DNA from: Brevibacterium sp. CBA3109
GTDB taxonomy: Bacteria > Actinomycetota > Actinomycetes > Actinomycetales > Brevibacteriaceae
Assembly: GCF_040256645.1 (NCBI RefSeq)
Contig: NZ_CP158281.1
Span: forward strand, 3,348,001 to 3,412,000
Direction of reading: 5' to 3'
DNA length: 64,000 nt
The position numbers were made by a program, and so were the translations under genes. The notes under the pieces are model-generated. The model was not told where the DNA came from and did no database searches. It worked only from the letters and a program-made list of their open reading frames with translations. Of the stretch, positions 25,250 to 33,533 are shown piece by piece. How positions within the stretch are numbered: the first letter of the stretch is position 1; the number at the start of each line of letters is the position of its first letter.

Positions 25250-27181
25250 ATGAACACGATCGCACAGGACCAATCCCCAAGCTACGACGATGTCATCGCT
25301 GCCATCGATGCCGATCCTGAAGAGTTCTGGCTCAACCAGGCCACGAGGCACATCGATTGGGTCACCGAACCGACTCGGGCCGTCGATGACGCCAACGCCC
25401 CGATCTACCGGTGGTTCCCCGACGGCGAACTCAACATGTGCTTCAACGCCGTCGACCGCCATGTGGCAGCCGGGCGCGGAGATCAGGCGGCCATCATCTA
25501 TGACTCGCCTGTCACCGACACGATTCGTACGATCACATACTCGGAACTCCTCGGCGAGGTCTCCCGCTTCGCCAGAGCTCTGTCTGACAAGGGCGTGGTC
25601 AAGGGCGATCGGGTCATCATCTATATGCCAATGGTCCCCGAAGCCGCCGTCGCCATGCTCGCCTGCGCTCGCATCGGCGCGATTCATTCGGTGGTCTTCG
25701 GCGGCTTCGCGCCCAACGAGTTGGCCGTTCGCATCGACGACACCTCCCCGAAAGCCATCATCTCCACCTCCTGCGGGGTCGAGAAGAGCCGCATACTCGA
25801 ATACAAGCCCATGGTTGACGAGGCAATCGACATCGCTGCGAACAAGCCCGAGTTCACCGTCATCGTCCAACGCGACGAGCACCGCTGCGAGATGAGTGAG
25901 AACGATGTCGACTACGCCGAACTGCTCGCGAACACTCCCGAAGGCATAGATCCGGTCACCGTCAAGGCCACCGACGAACTCTACGTCCTCTACACTTCCG
26001 GCACGACGGGCAAACCGAAGGGCATCGTGCGCGACTCCGGCGGCTACGCGGTGGCATCGGCGTTCTCGATGCCCACCATCTTCGGTCTCAACCCCGGCGA
26101 TACGATGTTCACCGCCTCCGACGTCGGCTGGGTCGTCGGCCACACCTACATCGTCTACGCCCCGCTCTTGGCCGGAGTCACATCGGTCCTATTCGAGGGC
26201 AAACCGATCGGCACCCCCGATGCGGGCACCTTCTTCCGAATCATCGAAGACCACGGGGTCAACGTCCACTTCACGGCCCCGACAGCCATGCGCGTCGTCC
26301 GCAAGGAAGACCCGAACGGTGAACTCATCAAGAAGTACGACCTATCCAGCCTGCGAGCCTCATTCCTGGCCGGTGAACGCCTCGACCCGGACACCTATGA
26401 GTGGACGACGAACATCCTCGCCGAGGCGACAGGACGGGACATCCCCGTCGTCGACAACTGGTGGCAGACGGAGACCGGCTGGCCGATCGCGGCCAATCCA
26501 CTCGGCCTCACCCAGTTCCCGCTCAAGGCCGGATCCCCGACGAAGCCGGTACCGGGCTTCCATGTCGAAGTCCTCGATCCTTCCGGGAAACCGATGCCAG
26601 CCGGCGAGGAGGGCCTCATCGTCATGAAGCTGCCCCTGCCGCCGGGAACGATGACCACCGTCTGGGGCGATGACTCCAGATTCGTGTCCTCATATCTATC
26701 AGCATTCGACGGCTACTACCTCACCGGTGACTCGGGGTACCTCGACGAAGACGGATACGTCTTCGTCATGGGCCGCACCGACGATGTCATCAACGTCGCC
26801 GGCCACCGCCTGTCCACGGGTGTGATCGAGGCCGTCATCGCCTCCCATCCTGCGGTCACGGAGACCGCTGTGATCGGTGTTCACGATGACACGAAGGGAC
26901 AGAGCCCGCGCGCGCTGGTCGTTCTCGGCGATTCCGCCGAGGTGGCCGATCCGGACACGATCATCGCCGAGCTCGTGGCGCTGGTGCGCAAGGAGATCGG
27001 CCCCGTCGCCGCGTTCAAACAGGTCGATATCGTCTCTGCCCTGCCGAAGACTCGGTCGGGGAAGATCCTGCGCAAGACGATGCGGGAGATCGCCGACGGA
27101 GTCGACTCACCGGCCGTGCCCTCGACGATCGAGGACCCTGCGGTGCTCGAGGCCCTGGAGTCTGTGCTCCAGCAAGGCTGA
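25250..27181 (+). CDS. prpE: Propionyl-CoA synthetase (acyl-CoA synthetase, PrpE-like)
   Basis: Activates propionate (or acetate) to the acyl-CoA with ATP. 643 aa, the size of PrpE/Acs. The P-loop-like ANL motif YTSGTTGKPKGIVRDSGGY lies at about residue 248; the RDSGGY continuation is typical of PrpE, whereas acetyl-CoA synthetases carry HTTGGY. GYYLTGDSGYLDEDGYVFVMGRTDDVINVAGHRLS and the C-terminal acetylatable Lys in GKILRKTMR (about 608) are present. ATG 25250 is chosen; CACAAT and 6 nt precede it, and in-frame ATG 25232 is possible. Confidence 0.85.
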   Translation: MNTIAQDQSPSYDDVIAAIDADPEEFWLNQATRHIDWVTEPTRAVDDANAPIYRWFPDGELNMCFNAVDRHVAAGRGDQAAIIYDSPVTDTIRTITYSELLGEVSRFARALSDKGVVKGDRVIIYMPMVPEAAVAMLACARIGAIHSVVFGGFAPNELAVRIDDTSPKAIISTSCGVEKSRILEYKPMVDEAIDIAANKPEFTVIVQRDEHRCEMSENDVDYAELLANTPEGIDPVTVKATDELYVLYTSGTTGKPKGIVRDSGGYAVASAFSMPTIFGLNPGDTMFTASDVGWVVGHTYIVYAPLLAGVTSVLFEGKPIGTPDAGTFFRIIEDHGVNVHFTAPTAMRVVRKEDPNGELIKKYDLSSLRASFLAGERLDPDTYEWTTNILAEATGRDIPVVDNWWQTETGWPIAANPLGLTQFPLKAGSPTKPVPGFHVEVLDPSGKPMPAGEEGLIVMKLPLPPGTMTTVWGDDSRFVSSYLSAFDGYYLTGDSGYLDEDGYVFVMGRTDDVINVAGHRLSTGVIEAVIASHPAVTETAVIGVHDDTKGQSPRALVVLGDSAEVADPDTIIAELVALVRKEIGPVAAFKQVDIVSALPKTRSGKILRKTMREIADGVDSPAVPSTIEDPAVLEALESVLQQG

Positions 27182-27244
27182 GCACTCGTCTCACGCCTGG
27201 CAGATGGCTGGCAGATGGCTGGCCTCGGTGAGGAGCGGTTCGGT

Positions 27245-27766
27245 TCAGCCTTCGGCGAGTGCTTTGAGCCCCTCAAGCGACGCCAGCAGCCTCTCGGTCG
27301 TCGTCGACTGCGCGCGTGGCAGTCGCTGGGGGTCTCTCAACTCGGTCCAGTCATAGGTTTGGCGAACCAGACTTGAGCGTTCGCCTCTTGCTTCGATCTC
27401 CCACGTCCATTTCTGGCCGAACGGTTCACCGGCGACTTCGGAGGGCTTCCAGGCGATGAGCCTGCCCTCCTCGAAGTCGACGATGTGGTTCTCGCGGTCC
27501 ACGCCCTTGCTCAGAGTGGTGATGAAGGACCCGCTGGCACTGGTCGGCCTCTGCCCCTGAGCGGCTGTGCCCAGGTTGTCGTTGCCGTCCCATTCGGGTT
27601 GCCGGACTGGGTCCGCGATGAGCTCGAAGATCTCCGAGGCGGGTGCGGCGATCTCGATTTCCGCACTGACCACTTTGAGAGCCGGGTCGATCGTGTCGAA
27701 GATTGAGGCGTCGGAGGCACTGGCTCCATCGCCGGAAGCAGATGAGTTGGATGTCGGTTCGGTCAT
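27245..27766 (-). CDS. SRPBCC family protein (polyketide cyclase/START-like)
   Basis: 173 aa. After a 28-residue Ser/Ala-rich polar N-terminus comes a Bet v1/SRPBCC fold: AEIEIAAPASEIFELIADPVRQPEWDGN, then a middle block with GEPFGQKWTWEIEA and a C-terminal helix. Such proteins bind hydrophobic ligands; no catalytic residues can be assigned. ATG 27766 is the start of the coherent domain; the frame is open much farther upstream but has no similarity to the fold. It is convergent with prpE. Confidence 0.75.
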   Translation of the reverse strand: MTEPTSNSSASGDGASASDASIFDTIDPALKVVSAEIEIAAPASEIFELIADPVRQPEWDGNDNLGTAAQGQRPTSASGSFITTLSKGVDRENHIVDFEEGRLIAWKPSEVAGEPFGQKWTWEIEARGERSSLVRQTYDWTELRDPQRLPRAQSTTTERLLASLEGLKALAEG

Positions 27767-27897
27767 GGGGTTCCGCCTCTTCGCTGGGGTCCGGTTCCGA
27801 TAGCAGGTTCGCGCCACCGAAATGCAGTCGCTGTCAGGATACACAGCCTGCCCAGTCCGCGAACTTTTGTGCCATCGAATCCTGAATTGACATGCAC

Positions 27898-29379
27898 TCA
27901 GTCCTCGAGTGCCCGTTCCTGACGTTCGGCTCGCAGCTCTGCGGTGCTGAAACGAGTGAACAGCCGCGAAGAATCGCTTGACAGCGACAGCATCACGGCG
28001 ACCTGCATGGCAATCGTCATCAGTGCGTACATGTTGGTCGCGAGGTCGCGGTCTCCGGTGAAGTAGTTCGTCATCGACACGATCACGGACACCGTGGAGA
28101 GGGTCAGGATCCACAGTCGAGCCCGATTGCTGCCCCGGAACACGGAGATGCTCGCGATCACCTGCAGGCAGCCGATGAGGAGGCTGGCTCCGATGAGAGC
28201 TCCCGCCACGATCCGTGTTGCCGTTTCGCCGCCGAAGGTTTCGATGTCAGCACTGCTGTCCACGACCTCGGTGCGCAGTCCGTCCCAGTCAAGCACTGTG
28301 CCCAGCACATCCCACGCCTGAAAGATGAGCAGGACCAGGACGAGTGCGGCACCGACGACGGTCTGCAGGGGCCGCCTGTGCCACAGGGTCCTCGTCACCT
28401 CTCTGACCGACCGTGCATCGGCGTAGATCTGGGTCGCATCGAGCGCCAGTTCGAGCCGGTCGGGAGAGTCGGACTCGTCGGCAACCACCTCCGTGGCTTC
28501 GATGATCGGCAGATCCCCGTCCGTGATGATCGCATCCCCGCCGCCGTTGCGTGAATGGTAACCGGTCGAGAAGTCCTGGATATGCTGGACGACGATCGCG
28601 TCATCGGTCGAAGCCACCGTGTCAACGATGTAGTCACGTTCGACATCGGTGTTCTCTTCGATTTTGTGAGTGAACTGCAATGTGAACAGCGAGATCCCGA
28701 CGCTCTTGTCATACGTGCCCGCCGCCAACCAGTCCGCCTGATGCCCACCGGGCAGCATCCATCCGGTGGGACATTTCCAGAACCGCACATGGTGGCGCTG
28801 ACCCGGGTCGCCGTCGACCTCCTGCTGATAGGCGAAGTCCTGCCGCCTGCCGAACAGCAGCAGGGGCGACACCGGCGCCTTGGGATAGCTCCGCCTGGTC
28901 AGAGTGGATCTGATGATCTCCCAGGTTGAGGCCGGCGTGATGTCATCGGCAAGAATCCAGCCGGCAGCCTTCATGGCGTGATGGATCTGCGTCTCATCGC
29001 CGCGCCATGCGAGGTTGACCGGGTCACCGAGCAATCCGTCCGAGGTCCGAGCTCGACCGATGAAGTAGTTCGGAACGTAGATCTGAGAGAGGATGCGATG
29101 CAGCCGCGGAAGCGCCAAGTACGAGACCACTCCCCAGAACACAAGCAGGGTCAGCACCTGCCACCACCCCAGAGAAAACCCTTTGAACAGGATCAGCATC
29201 GCCAACCACGTTGACGAGGCACCTCCGAAGAGGAAGAAGAGATAGTCGAGGACCCCGGTGACGGTGAAACGGTGGCGCCGGAATGCGAATGACTGCCGCT
29301 GCCGTCTCTTCGGGGAGGCACCCGAGCCGCCGTGCCCCAAATCGGGGCCTGATTCGGGCGTCGCAGTTCCAGAGGTCAT
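27898..29379 (-). CDS. LssY C-terminal domain-containing membrane protein
   Basis: 493 aa. Two helices near the N-terminus (about 40-95) are followed by a soluble LssY_C-like domain: GDPVNLAWRGDETQIHHAMKAAGW, then PVSPLLLFGRRQDFAYQQEV and RHHVRFWKCP (about 115-215). The C-terminal third has four to five further helices and ends in a basic/acidic tail. LssY_C proteins are putative phosphatase-associated or uncharacterised. ATG 29379 sits exactly 6 nt after TAAGCT, a leaderless arrangement, although the gene starts only 9 bp after the MerR-HEAT stop. It may therefore be both read through and independently started. Confidence 0.72.
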   Translation of the reverse strand: MTSGTATPESGPDLGHGGSGASPKRRQRQSFAFRRHRFTVTGVLDYLFFLFGGASSTWLAMLILFKGFSLGWWQVLTLLVFWGVVSYLALPRLHRILSQIYVPNYFIGRARTSDGLLGDPVNLAWRGDETQIHHAMKAAGWILADDITPASTWEIIRSTLTRRSYPKAPVSPLLLFGRRQDFAYQQEVDGDPGQRHHVRFWKCPTGWMLPGGHQADWLAAGTYDKSVGISLFTLQFTHKIEENTDVERDYIVDTVASTDDAIVVQHIQDFSTGYHSRNGGGDAIITDGDLPIIEATEVVADESDSPDRLELALDATQIYADARSVREVTRTLWHRRPLQTVVGAALVLVLLIFQAWDVLGTVLDWDGLRTEVVDSSADIETFGGETATRIVAGALIGASLLIGCLQVIASISVFRGSNRARLWILTLSTVSVIVSMTNYFTGDRDLATNMYALMTIAMQVAVMLSLSSDSSRLFTRFSTAELRAERQERALED

Positions 29380-29388
29380 GGGCCAAGC

Positions 29389-30444
29389 TTAGTGATCGCG
29401 GCGGCGGTTCAGGGTCGCGGTCGCCGTCGCTGCGACCTCGAGGCTCTCATCGGAGCTGAGTTCGGCAATGAAGTCATCGACCTCGGCGCCCGGAATCTCG
29501 ATCAGGACCTGCAGCACTCGGAACCGCACCCTCGCCTCTGGCGACCGGGCATGCCGACGCAGATCCGACATGATCCGTGTCGCGACCTCAGCACGCTGCC
29601 CGTCCTCCGGGGCCTCGTTGACGAAGGCGGCAAGCGCCTCCGCGGCCTCGATGTCCTTGGGTCCGTCCATCGCGATTTCGAGCAGATCCGAGACTGCAAC
29701 AGGATCCCCCATCTGCCCTAATATGAGTGCGGCGCCGCTGCGCACCTGAAGGTCCGTATCACCGAGGCCGGAGCGCAGGGATGCGGTGATGGTCGCCTCA
29801 GCCACGGGCCCGAGCTCTTCCTTCGCAGTAGTGCGGCGGATCTCGTCGAGCGCCTGCAGTGCGTTGCGACGGACCGCGACGGAAAGGTCGTCCATTCCCT
29901 TCGCCAAGTAGCGGACCGCCTCAGGTCCCGACTGTGCCAGGGCCCAGCGCATGGCTCCGGCGGCATTGAGCACAGACTCGTTGAGAACGGCTGCGGACAG
30001 GGACTCGACGGGTACAGTTCCGTCGACGCCGCTGCCCAGTGCCGCCTTGTGCCGCTGGATGACGTCGCCGGATTCGAGGGAGCGCATGAGATCGATGGTC
30101 AGCAGCAGAGCTTCACCGTCGGCATGGTGGAGGCGGTCGATTCGCTCGAGGTGGGAGAGCAGTTGCTGTTCGACCGCGATGCGTGTCCTCGACGTCTCAA
30201 CCAGCTCGCGAATCAGACGACCGGGATCGAACGCAGGATCACCGAGAAGGGTTCCGATCTCTGCCAGCGACATGCCAAGTTTGCGCAGCCCTTCGACATG
30301 GAATATTCGCCCGATATCGGGTGCGGAGTACTCCCGGTACCCGCTCGAGGTGCGCTCACTGGGTTCGATCAGACCCAGGGATTCGTAGTGCCGCAGCATC
30401 CGGGCGCTCACGCCTGACCTTTTGGCCACTTCGCCGATCAGCAT
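29389..30444 (-). CDS. MerR family transcriptional regulator with C-terminal HEAT repeats
   Basis: 351 aa. Residues 1-70 are a MerR winged helix-turn-helix (IGEVAKRSGVSARMLRHYES, then GYREYSAPDIGRIFHVEGLRKLGMSLAEI), followed by a dimerisation helix (to about 115). Residues about 140-350 are HEAT-like repeats (e.g. AVRRNALQALDEI, QVRSGAALILGQMGDP, EVAATATATLNRR) instead of a small-molecule domain, so the signal may be a protein partner. ATG 30444 has GGGAGG upstream; a GTG at 30450 is also in frame. The separate HEAT-repeat gene lies directly upstream on the same strand. Operator-like dyads occur before both genes. Confidence 0.85.
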   Translation of the reverse strand: MLIGEVAKRSGVSARMLRHYESLGLIEPSERTSSGYREYSAPDIGRIFHVEGLRKLGMSLAEIGTLLGDPAFDPGRLIRELVETSRTRIAVEQQLLSHLERIDRLHHADGEALLLTIDLMRSLESGDVIQRHKAALGSGVDGTVPVESLSAAVLNESVLNAAGAMRWALAQSGPEAVRYLAKGMDDLSVAVRRNALQALDEIRRTTAKEELGPVAEATITASLRSGLGDTDLQVRSGAALILGQMGDPVAVSDLLEIAMDGPKDIEAAEALAAFVNEAPEDGQRAEVATRIMSDLRRHARSPEARVRFRVLQVLIEIPGAEVDDFIAELSSDESLEVAATATATLNRRRDH

Positions 30445-30464
30445 CAGCACCCCCTCCCGTTTCC

Positions 30465-30486
30465 ACTATAGACAGGTCACGCTGTC
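30465..30486 (-). promoter_or_regulatory. Candidate -10 box and adjoining dyad upstream of MerR-HEAT gene
   Basis: On the minus strand, the inverted repeat GACAG-N6-CTGTC (30486-30471) is immediately followed by TATAGT (30470-30465), a good -10 element, about 20 bp before the start codon. A protein bound at the dyad would touch the promoter, so autoregulation by the MerR-HEAT protein is likely. The -35 region is poor. Confidence 0.5.
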
Positions 30487-30606
30487 GTGGCTCCATCATC
30501 AACGCACCCGGCTCATGAGGAAGGAGCCCGAGGTGTCGCACGCAGCGCTGCGCGAGCTTGCCCCGCCCGGGCAGCACCACCTCGGTCGACCCTTCCCACA
30601 GTCGAC

Positions 30607-31320
30607 CTATGCTGACTCCTCGGACCCCAGTGCGACCATGCGCTTGGCTTCGCTCAAGGCGTGAGCGAAACCGGCGTCCGGATCGGTGAACATGTCCCGG
30701 GTCGCCATGGCGTGTGTCCGCACTGTTTCTTCCTCTGCCTGCAGTCTTCCATCGAGCACTGACACGAGGTCCTCACCCAGGGAGACGATGGCTCGACTCA
30801 GGCTCTTCTGCGTCTCCATGTCGCCCAGTCCAAGCTGTGCGACCAGGGACAAGGCCAACCGCTCTCGGTCACTACCGGGAACAAGTGCCACGGCGGCCCT
30901 CCACGCACTGCGGGCCACCTCGGTGTCGGAATGAGCGATCAGCCCGTCTCCGATGACTCCCGGGTCCATGGCCTCCCAGCCGCGAGGGTCACCGATCTTC
31001 GACAATGTGTGCAGTGCCTGACTCTGGGCTTGCGGAACATCGGAGCCCAGCTCGGCGATGAGCAGCGAAACGGTCGCCTCGGCAGGCATCCGAGTGATTG
31101 CCCAGGTGAGCATGTCACGGACGAAGAAGTCCGGCTCGATTCCGCTCCGCTGGATGAGAACGCCGAGGTGGCGGTCCTCGGCTGCGATTCCGACGGACAG
31201 CGCCGCCTGCAGTCGCTGCTGTGGATTCGGCGATGACAGCGCTGCGATGACGAGCTCCTGTTTCACCTGGGGCTGCGAGACGTGCTGCGCGGATGTATCG
31301 GTGCTGTGTGGATTGGTCAT
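30607..31320 (-). CDS. HEAT-repeat protein
   Basis: 237 aa, all helical, no catalytic motif. Repeats are visible as QQRLQAALSVGIAAEDRHLGVL, EATVSLLIAELGSDVPQAQSQALHTLSKIG, and HSDTEVARSAWRAAVAL, with an N-terminal polar leader. HEAT arrays bind other proteins. ATG 31320 has AGGAGG 8 nt upstream. The 162-bp gap to the MerR-HEAT gene and the MerR-type promoter in front of this gene suggest that the MerR-HEAT regulator controls it. The HEAT protein might in turn bind the regulator's own HEAT domain; this last point is inference. Confidence 0.8.
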   Translation of the reverse strand: MTNPHSTDTSAQHVSQPQVKQELVIAALSSPNPQQRLQAALSVGIAAEDRHLGVLIQRSGIEPDFFVRDMLTWAITRMPAEATVSLLIAELGSDVPQAQSQALHTLSKIGDPRGWEAMDPGVIGDGLIAHSDTEVARSAWRAAVALVPGSDRERLALSLVAQLGLGDMETQKSLSRAIVSLGEDLVSVLDGRLQAEEETVRTHAMATRDMFTDPDAGFAHALSEAKRMVALGSEESA

Positions 31321-31341
31321 GGTGTCCACCTCCTTGAAACC

Positions 31342-31372
31342 AGTGAAGGCCCTGACATCGTGTCAAGGTCAA
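31342..31372 (-). promoter_or_regulatory. MerR-type promoter with 19-bp spacer and centred dyad
   Basis: On the minus strand: -35 TTGACC (31372-31367), a spacer of 19 bp, and a weak -10 TTCACT (31347-31342). The dyad TGACA-N3-TGTCA (31353-31365) lies in the spacer and extends imperfectly to CCTGACATCGTGTCAAGG (31351-31368). An over-long spacer with a centred dyad is the classic geometry of MerR-activated promoters. It sits about 21 bp before the HEAT-repeat gene. Confidence 0.65.
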
Positions 31373-31471
31373 GCCGGTTCGAGATGACAGGCAAAGTTCA
31401 TGGGATCCGCGTCATCCTGTGCAGAGATCAGTCGTCGGCACCAGTGCCGAGAAATGAGCCGCCCCGACCAC

Positions 31472-31687
31472 TCACCCGCCGTTCGACCAGTGCCCGCTGG
31501 AGGCCGGCGCGCTGCTTGGTGCACCATCACCGCTCGAGCCCTCACCCGAACCGTCGCTGCCAGCGCCCACAATGACCACCGTGGCGACGACGGCGATGAC
31601 AACGATCACCATGGTGACCACCGCGATCACACCCACCAGACACCCGAAGAGTCGGGATCTCGGGTTGCGTCGTCTCACAAAGACCAT
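31472..31687 (-). CDS. Small single-pass membrane protein
   Basis: 71 aa. Basic N-terminus (VRRRNPRSRLFG), one very hydrophobic Val/Ile-rich segment (about residues 16-41), then a Gly/Ser/Asp-rich tail. ATG 31687 lies exactly 6 nt after TAAGAT, a leaderless pattern that supports expression. No relative recognised. It sits between the HEAT-repeat gene promoter and the lysozyme-like gene. Confidence 0.55.
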   Translation of the reverse strand: MVFVRRRNPRSRLFGCLVGVIAVVTMVIVVIAVVATVVIVGAGSDGSGEGSSGDGAPSSAPASSGHWSNGG

Positions 31688-31861
31688 AGTCCGATCTTAA
31701 ACGGCGTCCCCACGGACACATCCCCACACAATGACGCAGAGTTGGAACACGAAGCGTCACCGTCGGACCACCCAAAGGAATTCATTTCCGTGACCGTCCT
31801 GTGACAAGAGGCACGGCGTGGGCACATGCATCCGTCAGTTTGTTGCATTATCGTTATATTC

Positions 31862-32449
31862 ATGGCTGGACAGACTCGACACCGCAACGGATCTCGGTCC
31901 GTGCTTCGTGGTGCCCTGATCGGCTTCGGGGCAGCGGTGATGGCCCTGGTCGTCGCCGCCGTCATCATCGTCAATTCACCTGTCTCCTTCGGTTCGACTA
32001 CGCTCAGGCAGATGCAGATGGCTTCAGTGAATCAACTGACCGAGCAGCAGATCGACAATGCCCGACTCATCATCGGCATCGGCCGTGGTGGGGACTTCGA
32101 CGACCGGGCGATCAGAATCGCCCTCATGACCGCACTCCAGGAATCCTCGCTGCGGAACCTCGACTCGGGTGACCGCGACTCGATCGGCCTGTTCCAGCAG
32201 CGCCCTTCGCAGGGCTGGGGCGAACCGGAGCACCTCAACGATCCCATCTACGCCACGAAGTCCTTCTACGGAATCAACCCGGACATCGAGAACCCTGGTC
32301 TCGAGCAGATCGAAGACTGGCACACGATGAGCCCCACCGAAGCAGCACAGGCCGTACAGCGATCCGGTCTGCCTGATGCCTATGAGCAGTGGGAGTCCCT
32401 GGCCGACGACCTCATCGGCACTCAGAACGACGTCGAAGCCCTAAGCTGA
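31862..32449 (+). CDS. Membrane-anchored lysozyme-like/transglycosylase-fold protein
   Basis: 195 aa. An N-terminal transmembrane segment (residues about 17-40) is followed by an extracytoplasmic helical domain with IALMTALQESSLRNLDSGDRDSIGLFQQRPSQGWG. The E-S-x-L and GLFQQRP pattern is the same core found in actinobacterial cell-wall proteins of the lysozyme/SLT-like fold, so cell-wall association is likely. Hydrolytic activity is not proven. ATG 31862 is assumed; in-frame ATG 31826 is possible, and neither has a clear ribosome binding site. The next gene begins 3 nt after its stop. Confidence 0.68.
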   Translation: MAGQTRHRNGSRSVLRGALIGFGAAVMALVVAAVIIVNSPVSFGSTTLRQMQMASVNQLTEQQIDNARLIIGIGRGGDFDDRAIRIALMTALQESSLRNLDSGDRDSIGLFQQRPSQGWGEPEHLNDPIYATKSFYGINPDIENPGLEQIEDWHTMSPTEAAQAVQRSGLPDAYEQWESLADDLIGTQNDVEALS

Positions 32450-32452
32450 ACG

Positions 32453-33433
32453 GTGAGAACTGCACACCAGCCACTGACCCTGGCCGTGCTGGGACTGGGC
32501 ACGGCCCTGTCGCTCAGCGCATGCTCACTACTTCCCGATCAGGCAAGCCACGCCAACGGCCCCTACCCGCAGACCGTCGACTCCCCCTATGGCAGTGCCA
32601 CGATCACAGCACAGCCGGAGAAGATCGCTGTGACCAGTTCCATTGACTTCGACATCGCCGTGGCGCTCGGCGAGGATCCGGTCGTCGCACCGGCGCTGTC
32701 AGACAAGAAGGCCAGCCCCTGGGCCGCAGAGGCCCTTGATGATGCCGGCAGGGACACTCCGGCCCTGTATGACGCGGAGAAGGGTCCAGATGTCGAGGCG
32801 ATCCGCGAAGCACAACCCGATGTCATCCTCGCCACCGGTCTCGACGATGTCGCAGAGCATTTCGACGAGCTCTCCGATATTGCGCCCGTCGTTGCCGCCG
32901 AAGACGATGCGACGTGGACCGATCGCACCGCCGCCGTCGCCACTGCATTGAACAAGGCGAAAGAGGCTGAGTCCAGCGTCAATGACATCAACGCTGAGGC
33001 CGAGGAGGTCGCCGCCCACCACCTCGAATTCGAAGACACGACCTATGCCCGCGCCGACGTCACAGCCGATTCCATCGACTACCTGTCGTATTCGGGCAGC
33101 GACGACAGCTTCTTCACCGGCATCGGCATGTTCCAAAACTCCGCGGCAGAGGACTACTCTGCCAAGAAGCATTCGGTCACGAAGCCTCAGGTCGACCAGC
33201 TCGATGCCGATGTCCTCCTCATCCACTTCCCCGATGTCGGGCAGACGATGCTGGACGAAGACGAGCTGGAGGATCCGTTCTATCGGGAAGTCAAGGTCAT
33301 CCGCGGCAAGCACTACACCGTGCTCGATGACAACACGTTCGCAGCCCTGACCAACCTGTCGCCATTGAGCTATGACTGGCTGCTGCAGGGCTTCCCCGAC
33401 GATCTGGGCAAGGCCGAACAGGGCGTCCTCTGA
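32453..33433 (+). CDS. Siderophore/iron-type ABC transporter substrate-binding lipoprotein
   Basis: 326 aa. A signal peptide with lipobox LSAC (Cys near residue 24) anchors it outside the membrane. The bilobal periplasmic-binding fold follows: EKIAVTSSIDFDIAVALGEDPV, then GPDVEAIREAQPDVILATG (the FepB/BtuF-type middle signature), a long connecting helix, and ADVLLIHFPDVG. It probably captures an Fe(III) chelate. Permease and ATPase genes are not adjacent, so it is an orphan receptor here. GTG 32453 follows the previous stop by 3 nt without a Shine-Dalgarno, implying coupling. Confidence 0.82.
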   Translation: MRTAHQPLTLAVLGLGTALSLSACSLLPDQASHANGPYPQTVDSPYGSATITAQPEKIAVTSSIDFDIAVALGEDPVVAPALSDKKASPWAAEALDDAGRDTPALYDAEKGPDVEAIREAQPDVILATGLDDVAEHFDELSDIAPVVAAEDDATWTDRTAAVATALNKAKEAESSVNDINAEAEEVAAHHLEFEDTTYARADVTADSIDYLSYSGSDDSFFTGIGMFQNSAAEDYSAKKHSVTKPQVDQLDADVLLIHFPDVGQTMLDEDELEDPFYREVKVIRGKHYTVLDDNTFAALTNLSPLSYDWLLQGFPDDLGKAEQGVL

Positions 33434-33457
33434 GCTCTGGGAGCGAGTCTTTCGTCG

Positions 33458-33502
33458 CCCGCGTGCCTACAGCGTGTCCGCCCGCTGTGATGCAGACGCG
33501 GG
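33458..33502 (+). other. Two-tier stem-loop between the binding-protein and arsR genes
   Basis: CCCGCGT (33458-33464) pairs with ACGCGGG (33496-33502), and inside it ACAGCG (33469-33474) pairs with CGCTGT (33483-33488). It lies 25 bp after the binding-protein stop and ends 20 bp before the arsR -10 box, so it could terminate the upstream transcript or act as an operator. No T-tract follows. Confidence 0.5.
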
Positions 33503-33521
33503 TTCGGCGCAGAATTTCCGG

Positions 33522-33527
33522 TAATCT
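33522..33527 (+). promoter_or_regulatory. -10 box of a leaderless arsR transcript
   Basis: TAATCT is followed by exactly 6 nt and then ATG 33534, with no ribosome binding site. This is the standard spacing for a transcript that starts at the initiation codon in actinobacteria. Confidence 0.6.
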
Positions 33528-33533
33528 CTATCC

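Noticed and set aside
27197..27223. Short tandem CTGGCAGATGG x2 after prpE
   Set aside because: Too short and in a 63-bp gap; likely simple slippage with no functional sign.
31841..31856. GTTGC-N6-GTTAT, a reverse-strand near match to the GTAAC-type direct repeat
   Set aside because: Only 5 bp from the start codon at 31862 and two mismatches to the pattern; too weak to claim as a regulator site.
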